From Gammaproteobacteria bacterium (GTDB taxonomy: Bacteria; Pseudomonadota; Gammaproteobacteria; Methylococcales; Methylomonadaceae), in NCBI GenBank assembly GCA_024276805.1, contig JAJRWJ010000026.1, positions 1-16,221 on the forward strand: a stretch of 16,221 nt of DNA, given 5' to 3'. Both the position numbers and the translations under genes were made by a program. Each line of letters opens with the position of its first letter. Position 1 is the stretch's first letter. Below the pieces are notes generated by a model that saw only the letters and a list, made by a program, of their open reading frames with translations, was not told where the DNA came from and made no database searches. Positions 1-7,475 of this stretch are shown piece by piece.

Positions 1-7
1 AAAAATT

Positions 8-208
8 ATGCATGTTTCTGCAACCACAAGTTCGCTTATAAATCAACTTGCCGTCAATCCCCAAAAAGCAGAGGGGAGGATCGAGGGTAATAAACCTGAT
101 GCAGATGCTGATAAGGACGACAGCACCCGTGTAGCGGCAACGCAACAAACCAGCAACGTTTCATCAGCAACGGGTTCGATAGGCAATAATATTGATATAA
201 CTGCCTGA
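8..208 (+). CDS. Small low-complexity hypothetical protein (edge of window)
   Basis: A 66-residue acidic, Ser/Thr/Ala/Gln-rich ORF that begins almost at the window edge. No stop lies in frame before the ATG, so the true start could be further left, and no ribosome binding site can be judged. The N-terminus (MHVSATTSSLINQ) and the ending (GNNIDITA) loosely resemble the start and end of the small protein at 14023-14277 (MNVNSASSSALNLINSSQQ and TLLDIKA). The middle carries an Asp-rich stretch (KPDADADKDD). There is no signal peptide, membrane segment or catalytic motif. It may belong to the loose group of small motility-associated proteins, but this is only an impression from composition. It could also be a chance ORF. 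Confidence 0.4.
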   Translation: MHVSATTSSLINQLAVNPQKAEGRIEGNKPDADADKDDSTRVAATQQTSNVSSATGSIGNNIDITA

Positions 209-872
209 GAATCAGTTCAAGAACAACTGTGCTGCAGCCAAATGCCCTTCGGTGGTGCTCGAGACGCTCATTTTTATCTGCTGTAAATACCGTACTCTGC
301 CCCATCCACATGCGCCTGAGTGCGCCCCATCCTGAACAGTTTCAGCCAATAAAGATGGGATCGTTATCAGGTCAGCGATCTCATCCCCACGCTGCAACGC
401 TGCAGCAATTACTGCCAAAGCGCTGTTTTTGGTTTTATACTCTTCGCAGGTGACATCAGCATTTCGGTGGTCCATTTTTTGTCGAGGGCAAGGCGAAAAA
501 ACGCCGCTGTAGCAATCTACAACAAGGTTTTTCAACGTAGCCATCGGCTAAAATGGGGCTGCCCGGGTGATGATGTCACATGCGGAGAGTATACATTGTC
601 AGTCCGTGAATCCCCTATAATCCGGCATCATTGCCATGCGCAGCCTGGTAATGCAAGCGAAGCGATCTGTGGCTCGAACTGCAGAGCTTTCTATTAATCA
701 ATCTTCCCCTCCTACCCGTCAAGCCGAGCTCCCGACAGCAACAGCCAACTTTCAGTTCGGAGCGTTTCAGAATCGCCTGCAAGTTTGGCAAACAAAACCC
801 GCAGCCGGTTGCTTTCAGCCGCCAACCCACGTAAGCTTGGCGCTGGCTCACAAAATATGAGTCATACTGAGA
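209..872. other. Long stretch without a convincing gene
   Basis: About 660 bp between the edge ORF and the promoter of the DUF1097 gene. The ORFs here (for example 212-544 minus, and 636-860 plus) lack ribosome binding sites and recognisable domains. The 212-544 minus frame has a mildly protein-like segment (SALAVIAAALQRGDEIADLI), which could be a decayed coding remnant, but I do not recognise it. The stretch contains the inverted-repeat pair annotated at 436-593 and an isolated TATAAT at 616-621 without a well-spaced -35. Otherwise nothing supportable. Confidence 0.5.
436..593. mobile_element. MITE-like element with about 25-bp imperfect terminal inverted repeats
   Basis: The segment 436-460 is, when reverse-complemented, 22/25 identical to 569-593; both ends share the cores GATGTCAC and GAGAGTATA. 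The pair encloses 158 bp with no coding potential. Inside are smaller palindromes, such as GGCG-A6-CGCC near 491-504 and AGCC-ATC-GGCT near 538-549. Inverted ends around a short non-coding core suit a miniature inverted-repeat transposable element or a decayed insertion sequence. No target-site duplication is obvious, and no transposase is present. Identification as mobile is inferred from structure only. Confidence 0.4.
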
Positions 873-901
873 TTTACAGCAAACCACAGCAACACTACAA
901 T
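873..901 (+). promoter_or_regulatory. Putative sigma-70 promoter for the DUF1097 gene
   Basis: TTTACA at 873-878 (5/6 to the -35 consensus) is followed after exactly 17 bp by TACAAT at 896-901 (5/6 to the -10 consensus). Transcription would begin near 908, about 36 nt before the ATG at 944. Spacing and position are good. Judged by eye only. Confidence 0.55.
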
Positions 902-943
902 AAATTTAACGATTGCAATGAAGCAACTTTAGGAGATAGATCC

Positions 944-1471
944 ATGAACAGTCTTACAGCACTTTCCTTGAGCATCGGCATTCTGGCTGGAGTCGCAACT
1001 TTTCTGGCCGTTGGCCCGTTGAGCGGATTTTTTTTCATCTGGGCCGCAACCATTGCCTGGGCGGCCTATTTCGCCCTGGGTGGCAACAAGGATGCCTTGA
1101 AAAACACCATCGTGTGCGGAGTTTTTGGCGTCTTCATGGCTTGGCTGACAGCAATTCTGATTACCAATATTCCATCCGACGCTGCACTTGGCTTTCCAAT
1201 GATGGCGGCCATAGCGGTTACCATTGCCGTCATCGTGCTGTGTCTGGCAGCCAACATTCCGGCATTGGCCACGATCCCTGCCAGCGTTCTCGGCTATTCG
1301 GCAACTTTTGCCTATCTGCTGCAGACTCCTGACAAACTGACCCCGGATGTGCTGACGGGTATCTCCTTCGACAATCCGCTGGTCATTATTTCCGTTTCCA
1401 TCGTTATTGGCACCTACTTTGGCGAGTGGTCCGGACTGCTGGCCGCCAAATGGACCAAGGAAGAAGGCTGA
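944..1471 (+). CDS. DUF1097 family integral membrane protein
   Basis: A 175-residue, very hydrophobic protein with about six predicted membrane helices (roughly residues 4-24, 27-47, 54-76, 83-102, 105-125 and 146-170). Size, helix layout and the Gly/Ala-rich helices match the DUF1097 inner-membrane family (E. coli YcdZ-like), whose function is unknown. The start at 944 is chosen because AGGAG lies 8 bp upstream and the sequence begins directly with a membrane helix; the frame is open further upstream, but that extension lacks a ribosome binding site. It appears to be a single-gene unit behind the promoter at 873-901. The gene ends facing the convergent large gene that stops at 1620. The family call is from memory and moderately sure; the membrane topology is clear. 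Confidence 0.75.
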   Translation: MNSLTALSLSIGILAGVATFLAVGPLSGFFFIWAATIAWAAYFALGGNKDALKNTIVCGVFGVFMAWLTAILITNIPSDAALGFPMMAAIAVTIAVIVLCLAANIPALATIPASVLGYSATFAYLLQTPDKLTPDVLTGISFDNPLVIISVSIVIGTYFGEWSGLLAAKWTKEEG

Positions 1472-1523
1472 AACGACGACACGCGCCCTCTGTGCCTGCC
1501 TCCGGCATTCGCCGGCCGCCATA

Positions 1524-1623
1524 ATATAGGTTGGGGTGAGGTACGAACCCCAACGGGATATTGCAATGCCTTTGTTGGGCTTCGCAAACTCAGTCCAACC
1601 TACATGCAACGTTGCCAACCTAC
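1524..1623. repeat. REP-like palindromic repeat between convergent genes
   Basis: Contains nested inverted repeats: GGTTGGGGT (1529-1537) with ACCCCAAC (1547-1554), then GTTGGGC with GTCCAACCTAC (1574-1603), and a third CCAACCTAC at 1615-1623. The motif GTAGGTTGG with TTCGCAAA-type loops is typical of dispersed repeats in gammaproteobacterial methylotroph genomes, as far as I recall. It sits between the converging DUF1097 and 1156-aa genes, where it could fold in the transcripts of both. The last CCAACCTAC copy overlaps the stop codon of the 1620-5090 gene. Confidence 0.6.
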
Positions 1624-4600
1624 ATTACAGATCTGGGCGGCCTCAGCGGATCGGCGCCCAGACTGCCGACCAGAAAATCCAGATAGGCATCTGTCTGTAC
1701 CAGGCCGAGCTTTCCCAGGGCCAGGCGTAATCTTTCATCGATGCGCATACGCTCGGCTTCCGCCACATGACTGTTTCTTTCCAGAAAGGCTTCCAGGTAC
1801 TGTACATGGCGCTGCCAAAGAGCGATATCTCGCGCCTGCTTGACCTCCAGGCGTTCGCGGTACCAGTCTGAGGCAAGCAATGCATCGCGACTGAACATGC
1901 TGCGAATTTCCGGATCATGCACGTCACGCCCCTGAAAACTGCCGGTAGCCATGATGTGCAGCAGCGCCCGCAAAGGTGGACAGGCATCCTCGATGCTGCC
2001 GTCCTCCAGATATTGCCGGGCCACCCGCTGCTGGGTTTCGACTATATTGTGTATGCCATCGACGAACACCTCGAGATCCTGCGTTTCGGGTTTGAGGATA
2101 TCAGTGGTAAACACGGCCGCCGGATTGTCGAATATTTTCCCCATGAAACCATGCACGAAATGTTCGGTGATGCGATAGCCAAGACGACTCGCCAGCACCT
2201 GCCGGCCATGGTGTTCGAAATCCTGCAGCGGCTCCAGATAACCGTGCTCGATGAGAAAGGCCGGCTCCCGGTCCTGAATATGCAGTCGCGCCCATATTTC
2301 CGGAATCAACAGGCTGATATCATGATCCACGCGCATAGTCGGCCCGATAAATCCGGCTGAACTGGAAAATCCTGCGTAGCCGGTAAGAATGAAAGATACC
2401 AGCGCATTGTTCAGATCCGCCGTTGTTCGCAGTGCGTTGAAGGGGCCCTTGGTCAACGCACCTTCACTGCCCGCGCCGGTAGTGGAGGGGGATTTTCCGG
2501 TCAGTGAACAAATGAAATCCATGAACAGTTCCGGCAGCTCCTGGTAATGAATGGGATTGTAGACAGCCAGAGAACGGATTTTCCCTTCCGGCGGATTGTT
2601 GCGGCGTCCGGTGAGCACCGCATTGACGGGATGACAGACCGGCTCATGCGCGGGGATTTTGCGATGCAGCCGGGCGCCCATATCGGCGATGTATTTGCGC
2701 ACCGGTTTGACCAGATCAGGGCGTGTTTCAAGATAACGGGGATTTTTCGATGGCTTGCCCTGCACCAGCCGCGGATGGGCAGACGACACCACGAAACAGT
2801 CCTGTTCCTGATAGGCTTCCGTCAAAAACCCGGCCATCGGTTCGGTGAACCTTGAAAAAGTCAGAACATCTTCAACCACGGCCGCGAGCTTTTCACCTTT
2901 CAGTGGCTCGTAATTGGCCAGAAAGCTGCCCGGTTTGGTCAGATTCAGTTCCGTCTGTCTGTCGTACCCCGGAATGATGGCGTCGTCCGGGCGCTGAAAA
3001 AGCCGGAATTCACAGTTTCTGACCAGCTTGACGCTGTCATTGTGATATTCATCGGAACAATACTTGCTGATCTGTTTGCGGGGCACGACTACCGAAGCGC
3101 TGATATCGTCCTCCATCTGTACCTTTTCCGCGGCGATATAATCCTGGCGCACCTTGAAAGTACGCCAGTCGCCTTCCAGGTCGAAGCCCACCCGCAGATA
3201 GGAGGCGATGATCTTCCGATCCTGCAGTTTCAGTTCATGTCCCGGCGCGCCATCGACGATATCGACCGACAAATGCTTACGCCAGTCCCTTCCCCATTCG
3301 ATGCGATAAAAGCGCTTGATCAGAAACACCAGCGCCAGTATGTACGGCGGTATGGACGCCAGCCAGCGATTGTATGCATCGGTATGGGTGGATGACGGTG
3401 TCAATAATTTTATTACCGACCCCAGACTGCGTTCCGGGCTGAGCGGCTTGCGCGTCGGGTCACGATCCTCATGCTCGAAACCCGGTTTGAAGCGTCCGGT
3501 ATAGTCTTTTTCGAAAATCTCCTGAACCCTGGCCAGATCCTGATGCAGATCGTTGACGAAAAGTGGGTTGTAAAGCACCGCATCCTCGATGGATTTGGAA
3601 ATCTCCGATTTGCCGCCTCCGGAAACCGTACAGGGCTTGTGGCAGAATGTACCCTCCGGTTCGGTTCCCACCAGCCGCCAGGAAGGGGCTCCCGGATGTT
3701 TCATCATTTCTATTTTGTAACCATTGGGCTGCATATAAATTTTGCCTGGCTGCAGCCTGATGGTCTGTTTGACTCCCTCCTTGTACCAGCAAATCGTTTG
3801 GCCGTTCAAATCCATGCGCAGATCCTGAGGCACATAGATGACTTCAGGAAAACGTTTGTCGATCGCATAGCCTTCCGGCATCTGCTGCATCAGTTCGCCA
3901 TAGCGGTTCAGCATCTCGCTGAAGTTATAACCCGGCTCACGGGTCAGACTGCCGGCGCCATATTCATCACCATGGCTGCGCCGTGGGAAGGCCAGCGCAC
4001 CACCGGCATGTTCCTCTTCGGCAAGCCCGAATAGATTGGCGGAATAGCTGATCTGGGTTTTCACTTCTTTCTTGCAATAACCGAAATAGTTGTCGGCTAT
4101 CAGTGTCACGATGACACCCTGTTCATCACGCGCGGTGATCTTGAATGCCTGGCCATCGTTATAGATTTCATCCGCCTCCCGCCAACACATCGCGTCAGCC
4201 CGCTGGTCATCGGTGGCATCGTCCCAGTGCGGCAGCCCCAGTTGTTTTTTTGTCAGTCGGGTCAGATGCGGCGCCAGAATCACACAACCGGTATGCCCTG
4301 TCCAGTGCTGCACGTCGAGCGCGGCATCGAATTCCGGCAATGCCGGATTGCCGCCATTGCCAAAGATGCTTTCCACGAAATCCAGATTGCTGACCAGGCT
4401 GCCAGGTGCAAAAAAGCGGATTTCCATGGTTTTTTCCGCCTCAAGTCCGGGGATTTCCGGACAGACGACCGGACGCAACAGCAACGATACAAACATCTTT
4501 GCTGGTTCCGGTTGCCGGGTGGTAAAAGGCAGTATCAGCAAATCCTCCGGTGGATTCAGCGCGTGGCGCAGCATCAGGGCGAAACTCCGCTTGGGCGTGG

Positions 4601-5090
4601 TCTTTTTATCCCCCGGTATTGGCAATCCACCAGCAGCGATATGAAAGGATCCCTTGGTTGTCCGGCGGTCATTGACCGGATTATGTAATACTCCCTGTTT
4701 CAGACGATAACTGTCCACCAGTTCCGAGTGAAATTCCTGCTCATCGATGGGCAGGGAAAGCTCACGGGCAATGCCATGCCGGTCCAGTTCGAAAGTCATC
4801 GTCGGTAAAGCGGGCAACTTGCCGATATCCAGATCGGCCAGATAACCCTGCAGAAAATCCTGGATGCGCTGGTCGACGGGGTAATAGCAGGAGGCCAGCC
4901 GCCTGCTCTTCTCCAGATAGCTGCCCAGCATGTCATGTGCGGTATCCAGGAAGCCAGCGGAAGCATCGGCAAGACAAACCGGCTGACCACAGGAGGCCAG
5001 TTTGAGGTTGATATAGAGATGTAGTTTTTGCCTGTCCAGTAGCTGCTTGCGACCTGCGTCATCCAGACCAAGACCCTGTTGCAGATTCAT
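1620..5090 (-). CDS. Large conserved protein, probable pyrophosphate-type PEP carboxykinase
   Basis: A 1156-residue soluble protein of about 130 kDa. No signal peptide or membrane helix is seen. The most conserved-looking blocks are ADNYFGYCKKEVKTQISYSA (332-351), HAGGALAFPRRSHGDEYG (361-378), CHKPCTVSGGGKSEISKSI (483-501; a glycine-rich GGGKS nucleotide/phosphate-binding-like loop) and a later TGKSPSTTGAGSEGALTKG segment. Size and the GGGKSEISKS block fit my recollection of the PPi-dependent PEP carboxykinases described from Entamoeba and Propionibacterium, which interconvert oxaloacetate plus PPi with PEP plus phosphate and CO2. They are unrelated in length to the roughly 600-aa GTP or 540-aa ATP enzymes. 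The start at 5090 has GAGTGA upstream, 33 bp after the thioredoxin-like gene, so the two are probably co-transcribed. The C-terminal five codons derive from a REP-like repeat. The family assignment is inference from memory; a large uncharacterised protein is the alternative. Confidence 0.6.
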   Translation of the reverse strand: MNLQQGLGLDDAGRKQLLDRQKLHLYINLKLASCGQPVCLADASAGFLDTAHDMLGSYLEKSRRLASCYYPVDQRIQDFLQGYLADLDIGKLPALPTMTFELDRHGIARELSLPIDEQEFHSELVDSYRLKQGVLHNPVNDRRTTKGSFHIAAGGLPIPGDKKTTPKRSFALMLRHALNPPEDLLILPFTTRQPEPAKMFVSLLLRPVVCPEIPGLEAEKTMEIRFFAPGSLVSNLDFVESIFGNGGNPALPEFDAALDVQHWTGHTGCVILAPHLTRLTKKQLGLPHWDDATDDQRADAMCWREADEIYNDGQAFKITARDEQGVIVTLIADNYFGYCKKEVKTQISYSANLFGLAEEEHAGGALAFPRRSHGDEYGAGSLTREPGYNFSEMLNRYGELMQQMPEGYAIDKRFPEVIYVPQDLRMDLNGQTICWYKEGVKQTIRLQPGKIYMQPNGYKIEMMKHPGAPSWRLVGTEPEGTFCHKPCTVSGGGKSEISKSIEDAVLYNPLFVNDLHQDLARVQEIFEKDYTGRFKPGFEHEDRDPTRKPLSPERSLGSVIKLLTPSSTHTDAYNRWLASIPPYILALVFLIKRFYRIEWGRDWRKHLSVDIVDGAPGHELKLQDRKIIASYLRVGFDLEGDWRTFKVRQDYIAAEKVQMEDDISASVVVPRKQISKYCSDEYHNDSVKLVRNCEFRLFQRPDDAIIPGYDRQTELNLTKPGSFLANYEPLKGEKLAAVVEDVLTFSRFTEPMAGFLTEAYQEQDCFVVSSAHPRLVQGKPSKNPRYLETRPDLVKPVRKYIADMGARLHRKIPAHEPVCHPVNAVLTGRRNNPPEGKIRSLAVYNPIHYQELPELFMDFICSLTGKSPSTTGAGSEGALTKGPFNALRTTADLNNALVSFILTGYAGFSSSAGFIGPTMRVDHDISLLIPEIWARLHIQDREPAFLIEHGYLEPLQDFEHHGRQVLASRLGYRITEHFVHGFMGKIFDNPAAVFTTDILKPETQDLEVFVDGIHNIVETQQRVARQYLEDGSIEDACPPLRALLHIMATGSFQGRDVHDPEIRSMFSRDALLASDWYRERLEVKQARDIALWQRHVQYLEAFLERNSHVAEAERMRIDERLRLALGKLGLVQTDAYLDFLVGSLGADPLRPPRSVM

Positions 5091-5123
5091 GATTCACTCA
5101 TAACTTTGATAAAAGAAACCGTA

Positions 5124-5687
5124 CTAACCCTGTTTCCATTTGATATTGCAGCCAATACTGGGATACTGCTGATCACTGACCGGTCTTCCGGCAAGCAGAT
5201 TGTCCAGGGCATTGCGCAAATCCCTGCCGGTCGACGGCTCGTTGTTTTTCGGTGTTGCAGCATCCAGACGTCCCCGATAGACACAGGCCAGATTGGCGTC
5301 GAAAACATAGATATCGGGAGTACATGCGGCCTGATAGGCTTTCGCCACTTCCTGACTTTCATCATACAGGTAGGCGACAAAGGGATTGTCCCATTCCTGC
5401 ATCAGCTGCCGCATCCTGTCGGGTGCATCCTGTGGGTAATTTTCGATATCGTTGGCGCTGATGGCGATCGTGTTGATGCCTAGTGCGGCATACTCCCGGG
5501 AGATCCCGATCAGTTGCTCCTTGACATGTAAAACATAGGGACAATGATTGCAGATGAACAGAATGACCGTGCCCTTCTCGCCTTTCAGTTCCTGCAGACT
5601 GAAATTACGGCCGGTGACCGTATCGGGTAAATTGAAATCCGGGGCGATGGCGCCCAGGGGCATCATGTTGGAAGGTGTTGCCGCCAT
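5124..5687 (-). CDS. Thioredoxin-fold (AhpC/TSA-like) protein with CxxC motif
   Basis: A 187-residue cytosolic protein of the thioredoxin/peroxiredoxin-like superfamily. The N-terminus reads GAIAPDFNLPDTVTG, the standard beta-strand entry of AhpC/TSA proteins. An ICNHCPYV motif places a redox CxxC at Cys46 and Cys49. YDESQEVAKAYQAACTPDIY carries the cis-Pro-type TP near the active site, and the protein ends in the family-typical SIGCNIKWK. The start at 5687 is set by a near-perfect AAGGAGG 6-9 bp upstream; the longer frame to 5777 is not needed. It precedes the 1156-aa gene by 33 bp on the same strand and follows the PDH operon after a 347-bp gap with terminator-like structure. Its role may be thiol-disulfide exchange or peroxide reduction; the substrate cannot be told. 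No lesion is seen. Confidence 0.85.
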   Translation of the reverse strand: MAATPSNMMPLGAIAPDFNLPDTVTGRNFSLQELKGEKGTVILFICNHCPYVLHVKEQLIGISREYAALGINTIAISANDIENYPQDAPDRMRQLMQEWDNPFVAYLYDESQEVAKAYQAACTPDIYVFDANLACVYRGRLDAATPKNNEPSTGRDLRNALDNLLAGRPVSDQQYPSIGCNIKWKQG

Positions 5688-5840
5688 GGTTTCCTCCTTA
5701 TACGTTGCAATGAATTGACAGTGAAAAGCAGATGAATACTGCGCCAGACCAGCATGTCCTGAAGCTGCAAGGGCCATGGCTGATTACCGTTTGCCGGACA
5801 GCATATGGATTTCGGGGGTAAATGCAACTGATGCCCCAGC

Positions 5841-5875
5841 AACTACAAAAACCCACCAATGGGGTGTTTATAGTT
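5841..5875 (-). terminator. Terminator-like hairpin downstream of the PDH operon
   Basis: AACTACAAAAACCCA (5841-5855) pairs with GGGGTGTTTATAGTT (5861-5875) at 12 of 15 positions around a short loop. Read on the minus strand, the inner ACCC/GGGT stem is followed by a T run (GGGTTTTTG). This suits intrinsic termination of transcripts leaving lpd, about 160 nt past its stop. It has a similar look (AAACACCC... GGGTGTTTA) to the hairpin in the repeat before aceE. Confidence 0.4.
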
Positions 5876-5999
5876 CTACTTTGTCAGTTTATAAAAACCC
5901 ATTTTCAAGGATCATCATTTCGGCAGAGCCTGCCCCCCGGTCAAGCCGGGGGCTGGCTCTGCGGGCATGACGAGTTGTTGGGATAATCTGACAAAGTAG
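5876..5999. mobile_element. 124-bp MITE-like element with perfect 12-bp terminal inverted repeats
   Basis: CTACTTTGTCAG at 5876-5887 is the exact reverse complement of CTGACAAAGTAG at 5988-5999. Between them sits a GC-rich hairpin near 5922-5961, with arms GCAGAGC...CCCCCGG and CCGGGGG...GCTCTGC, flanked by GCATGACG as in many proteobacterial REP units. There is no ORF. Terminal inverted repeats around a REP-type hairpin suggest a small non-autonomous mobile element, or a large structured 3' region. It lies between the lpd and thioredoxin-like genes, both on the minus strand. No target duplication is evident. Confidence 0.5.
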
Positions 6000-6034
6000 C
6001 AAAAGAAAACAACCAATACGATTTGCGCACGCAA

Positions 6035-7456
6035 TTATTTATTCTTCTTCACATACAGATCGGTGATCGTACCGTTGATCATTTCCGCCGCAAAGGCGAA
6101 GGTTTCCGAGAGCATAGGATGCGGATGAATGGTCAGGCTGATATCATCGACATCTGCCCCCATTTCCAGCGCCAGCACCGCCTCGGAAATCAGTTCCCCG
6201 GCATTGGGGCCGACCATGCCTGCACCCAGTATCCTGCCGGTCTCCTTGTCGCTGAGTATCTTGGTCAGGCCCTCCTTGCGTCCCAGACTCAGGGAACGAC
6301 CGCTTGCCGCCCAGGGAAATGTACCCTTGTCATAGGCAATGCCTTTCGCCTTCGCCTCGTTTTCGGTGAGTCCCATCCAGGTCACTTCCGGATCGGTATA
6401 GGCAACAGCCGGTATGGTCAGGGCATCGAAACCGGCCTTCATGCCGCAGATCACTTCCGCGGCGACCTTGCCTTCATGCTCCGCCTTGTGAGCAAGCATC
6501 GGGTTGCCGACGATATCGCCAATGGCAAAGATATGCGGGACGTTGGTGCGCTGTTGCCTGTCCACGGCAATAAAGCCCTTGTCGTCCACATCGACGCCTG
6601 CTTTCCCGGCATCGATTCTCTTGCCGTTGGGACGCCGTCCTACCGCCACCAGCACCACATCGAAGACTTCGGAATCCGGTGCGCCGACGCCTTCAAAAGA
6701 GACCTTCAGACCATCCTCCTGGGCAGTGATATCGTGAACCCGCGTTTCCAGCCAGATATTGTCGTATTGCTTCTTGATGCGGTTATGCAAGGGCCTGACC
6801 AAGTCCTTGTCGCAGCCGGGAATGATCTGGTCCATCAGTTCCACGACGCTGATCTTTGCCCCGAATGCATGATACACCGTGGCCATCTCCAGCCCGATGA
6901 TGCCGCCGCCGACGATCAGCATTTTCCCGGGAATATAGTCCACCTGCAGGGCATCGGTGGAATCCCACAGACGCGGATCATCGTTGGGAAAAATGGGTAT
7001 TTTGGTCGGATGGGAGCCCGCCGCGATGACCGCCTGGTCGAAAGTGATGGTGCTGTCGCCATTCTCGCCTGTCACCACTACTGAATGGTCGGTGAGAAAA
7101 TGTCCCACCCCCTGAACCAGGTTGATCCCGCGTTGCTTGACCAGTCCCGCCAGGCCAACGTTCAGGGTCTTGGTGACGCTTTCCTTCCAGGCGCGGATCT
7201 TGTCCAGATCGAATGTCGGTTCACCATATTGAATGCCATGTCTGGAAAACTCGTCGACTTCATGAATGATCTGCGCCATGTGCAGCAGCGCCTTGGAAGG
7301 GATGCAGCCGACATTCAGACACACCCCGCCCAAGACCGGATAGCGTTCGATCAGTATCACTTTCTTGCCCAGATCCGCAGCGCGAAATGCCGCGCTGTAG
7401 CCACCCGGGCCACCGCCCAGAACCAGAACCTCGGCATGTAAAACGGATTCAGTCAT
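6035..7456 (-). CDS. lpdA: Dihydrolipoyl dehydrogenase (E3 of the pyruvate dehydrogenase complex)
   Basis: A 473-residue flavoprotein that reoxidises dihydrolipoyl groups on AceF with NAD+. The FAD-binding GGGPGG lies at residues 14-19. The redox-active disulfide GGVCLNVGCIPSK has Cys46 and Cys51. A second Rossmann motif, IVGGGIIGLEMA, binds NAD, and the C-terminal HPHPMLSE carries the catalytic His-Glu pair. Length matches E. coli Lpd (474 aa). The start at 7456 is preferred over the longer frame to 7516: GGGAG lies upstream and the protein then starts just before the first beta strand, whereas the extension would overlap aceF. Only 19 bp separate it from the aceF stop, so it is the third gene of the operon. 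All key residues are present. Confidence 0.97.
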   Translation of the reverse strand: MTESVLHAEVLVLGGGPGGYSAAFRAADLGKKVILIERYPVLGGVCLNVGCIPSKALLHMAQIIHEVDEFSRHGIQYGEPTFDLDKIRAWKESVTKTLNVGLAGLVKQRGINLVQGVGHFLTDHSVVVTGENGDSTITFDQAVIAAGSHPTKIPIFPNDDPRLWDSTDALQVDYIPGKMLIVGGGIIGLEMATVYHAFGAKISVVELMDQIIPGCDKDLVRPLHNRIKKQYDNIWLETRVHDITAQEDGLKVSFEGVGAPDSEVFDVVLVAVGRRPNGKRIDAGKAGVDVDDKGFIAVDRQQRTNVPHIFAIGDIVGNPMLAHKAEHEGKVAAEVICGMKAGFDALTIPAVAYTDPEVTWMGLTENEAKAKGIAYDKGTFPWAASGRSLSLGRKEGLTKILSDKETGRILGAGMVGPNAGELISEAVLALEMGADVDDISLTIHPHPMLSETFAFAAEMINGTITDLYVKKNK

Positions 7457-7475
7457 CTTGTTGTTTCTCCCAGCA

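Noticed and set aside
929..1618. 229-aa minus-strand ORF opposite the DUF1097 gene
   Set aside because: Its composition (Gly, Gln, Asn, Cys and Arg rich) is typical of a shadow of a membrane-protein gene, and it has no ribosome binding site.
5688..5777. N-terminal extension of the thioredoxin-like protein to 5777
   Set aside because: The very strong AAGGAGG directly before the ATG at 5687, and the standard family N-terminus there, make the longer form unlikely.
6023..7084. 353-aa open frame on the plus strand opposite lpd
   Set aside because: It is antisense to lpd, whose motifs are complete; its translation is rich in His, Gln and Arg as expected for a shadow frame.
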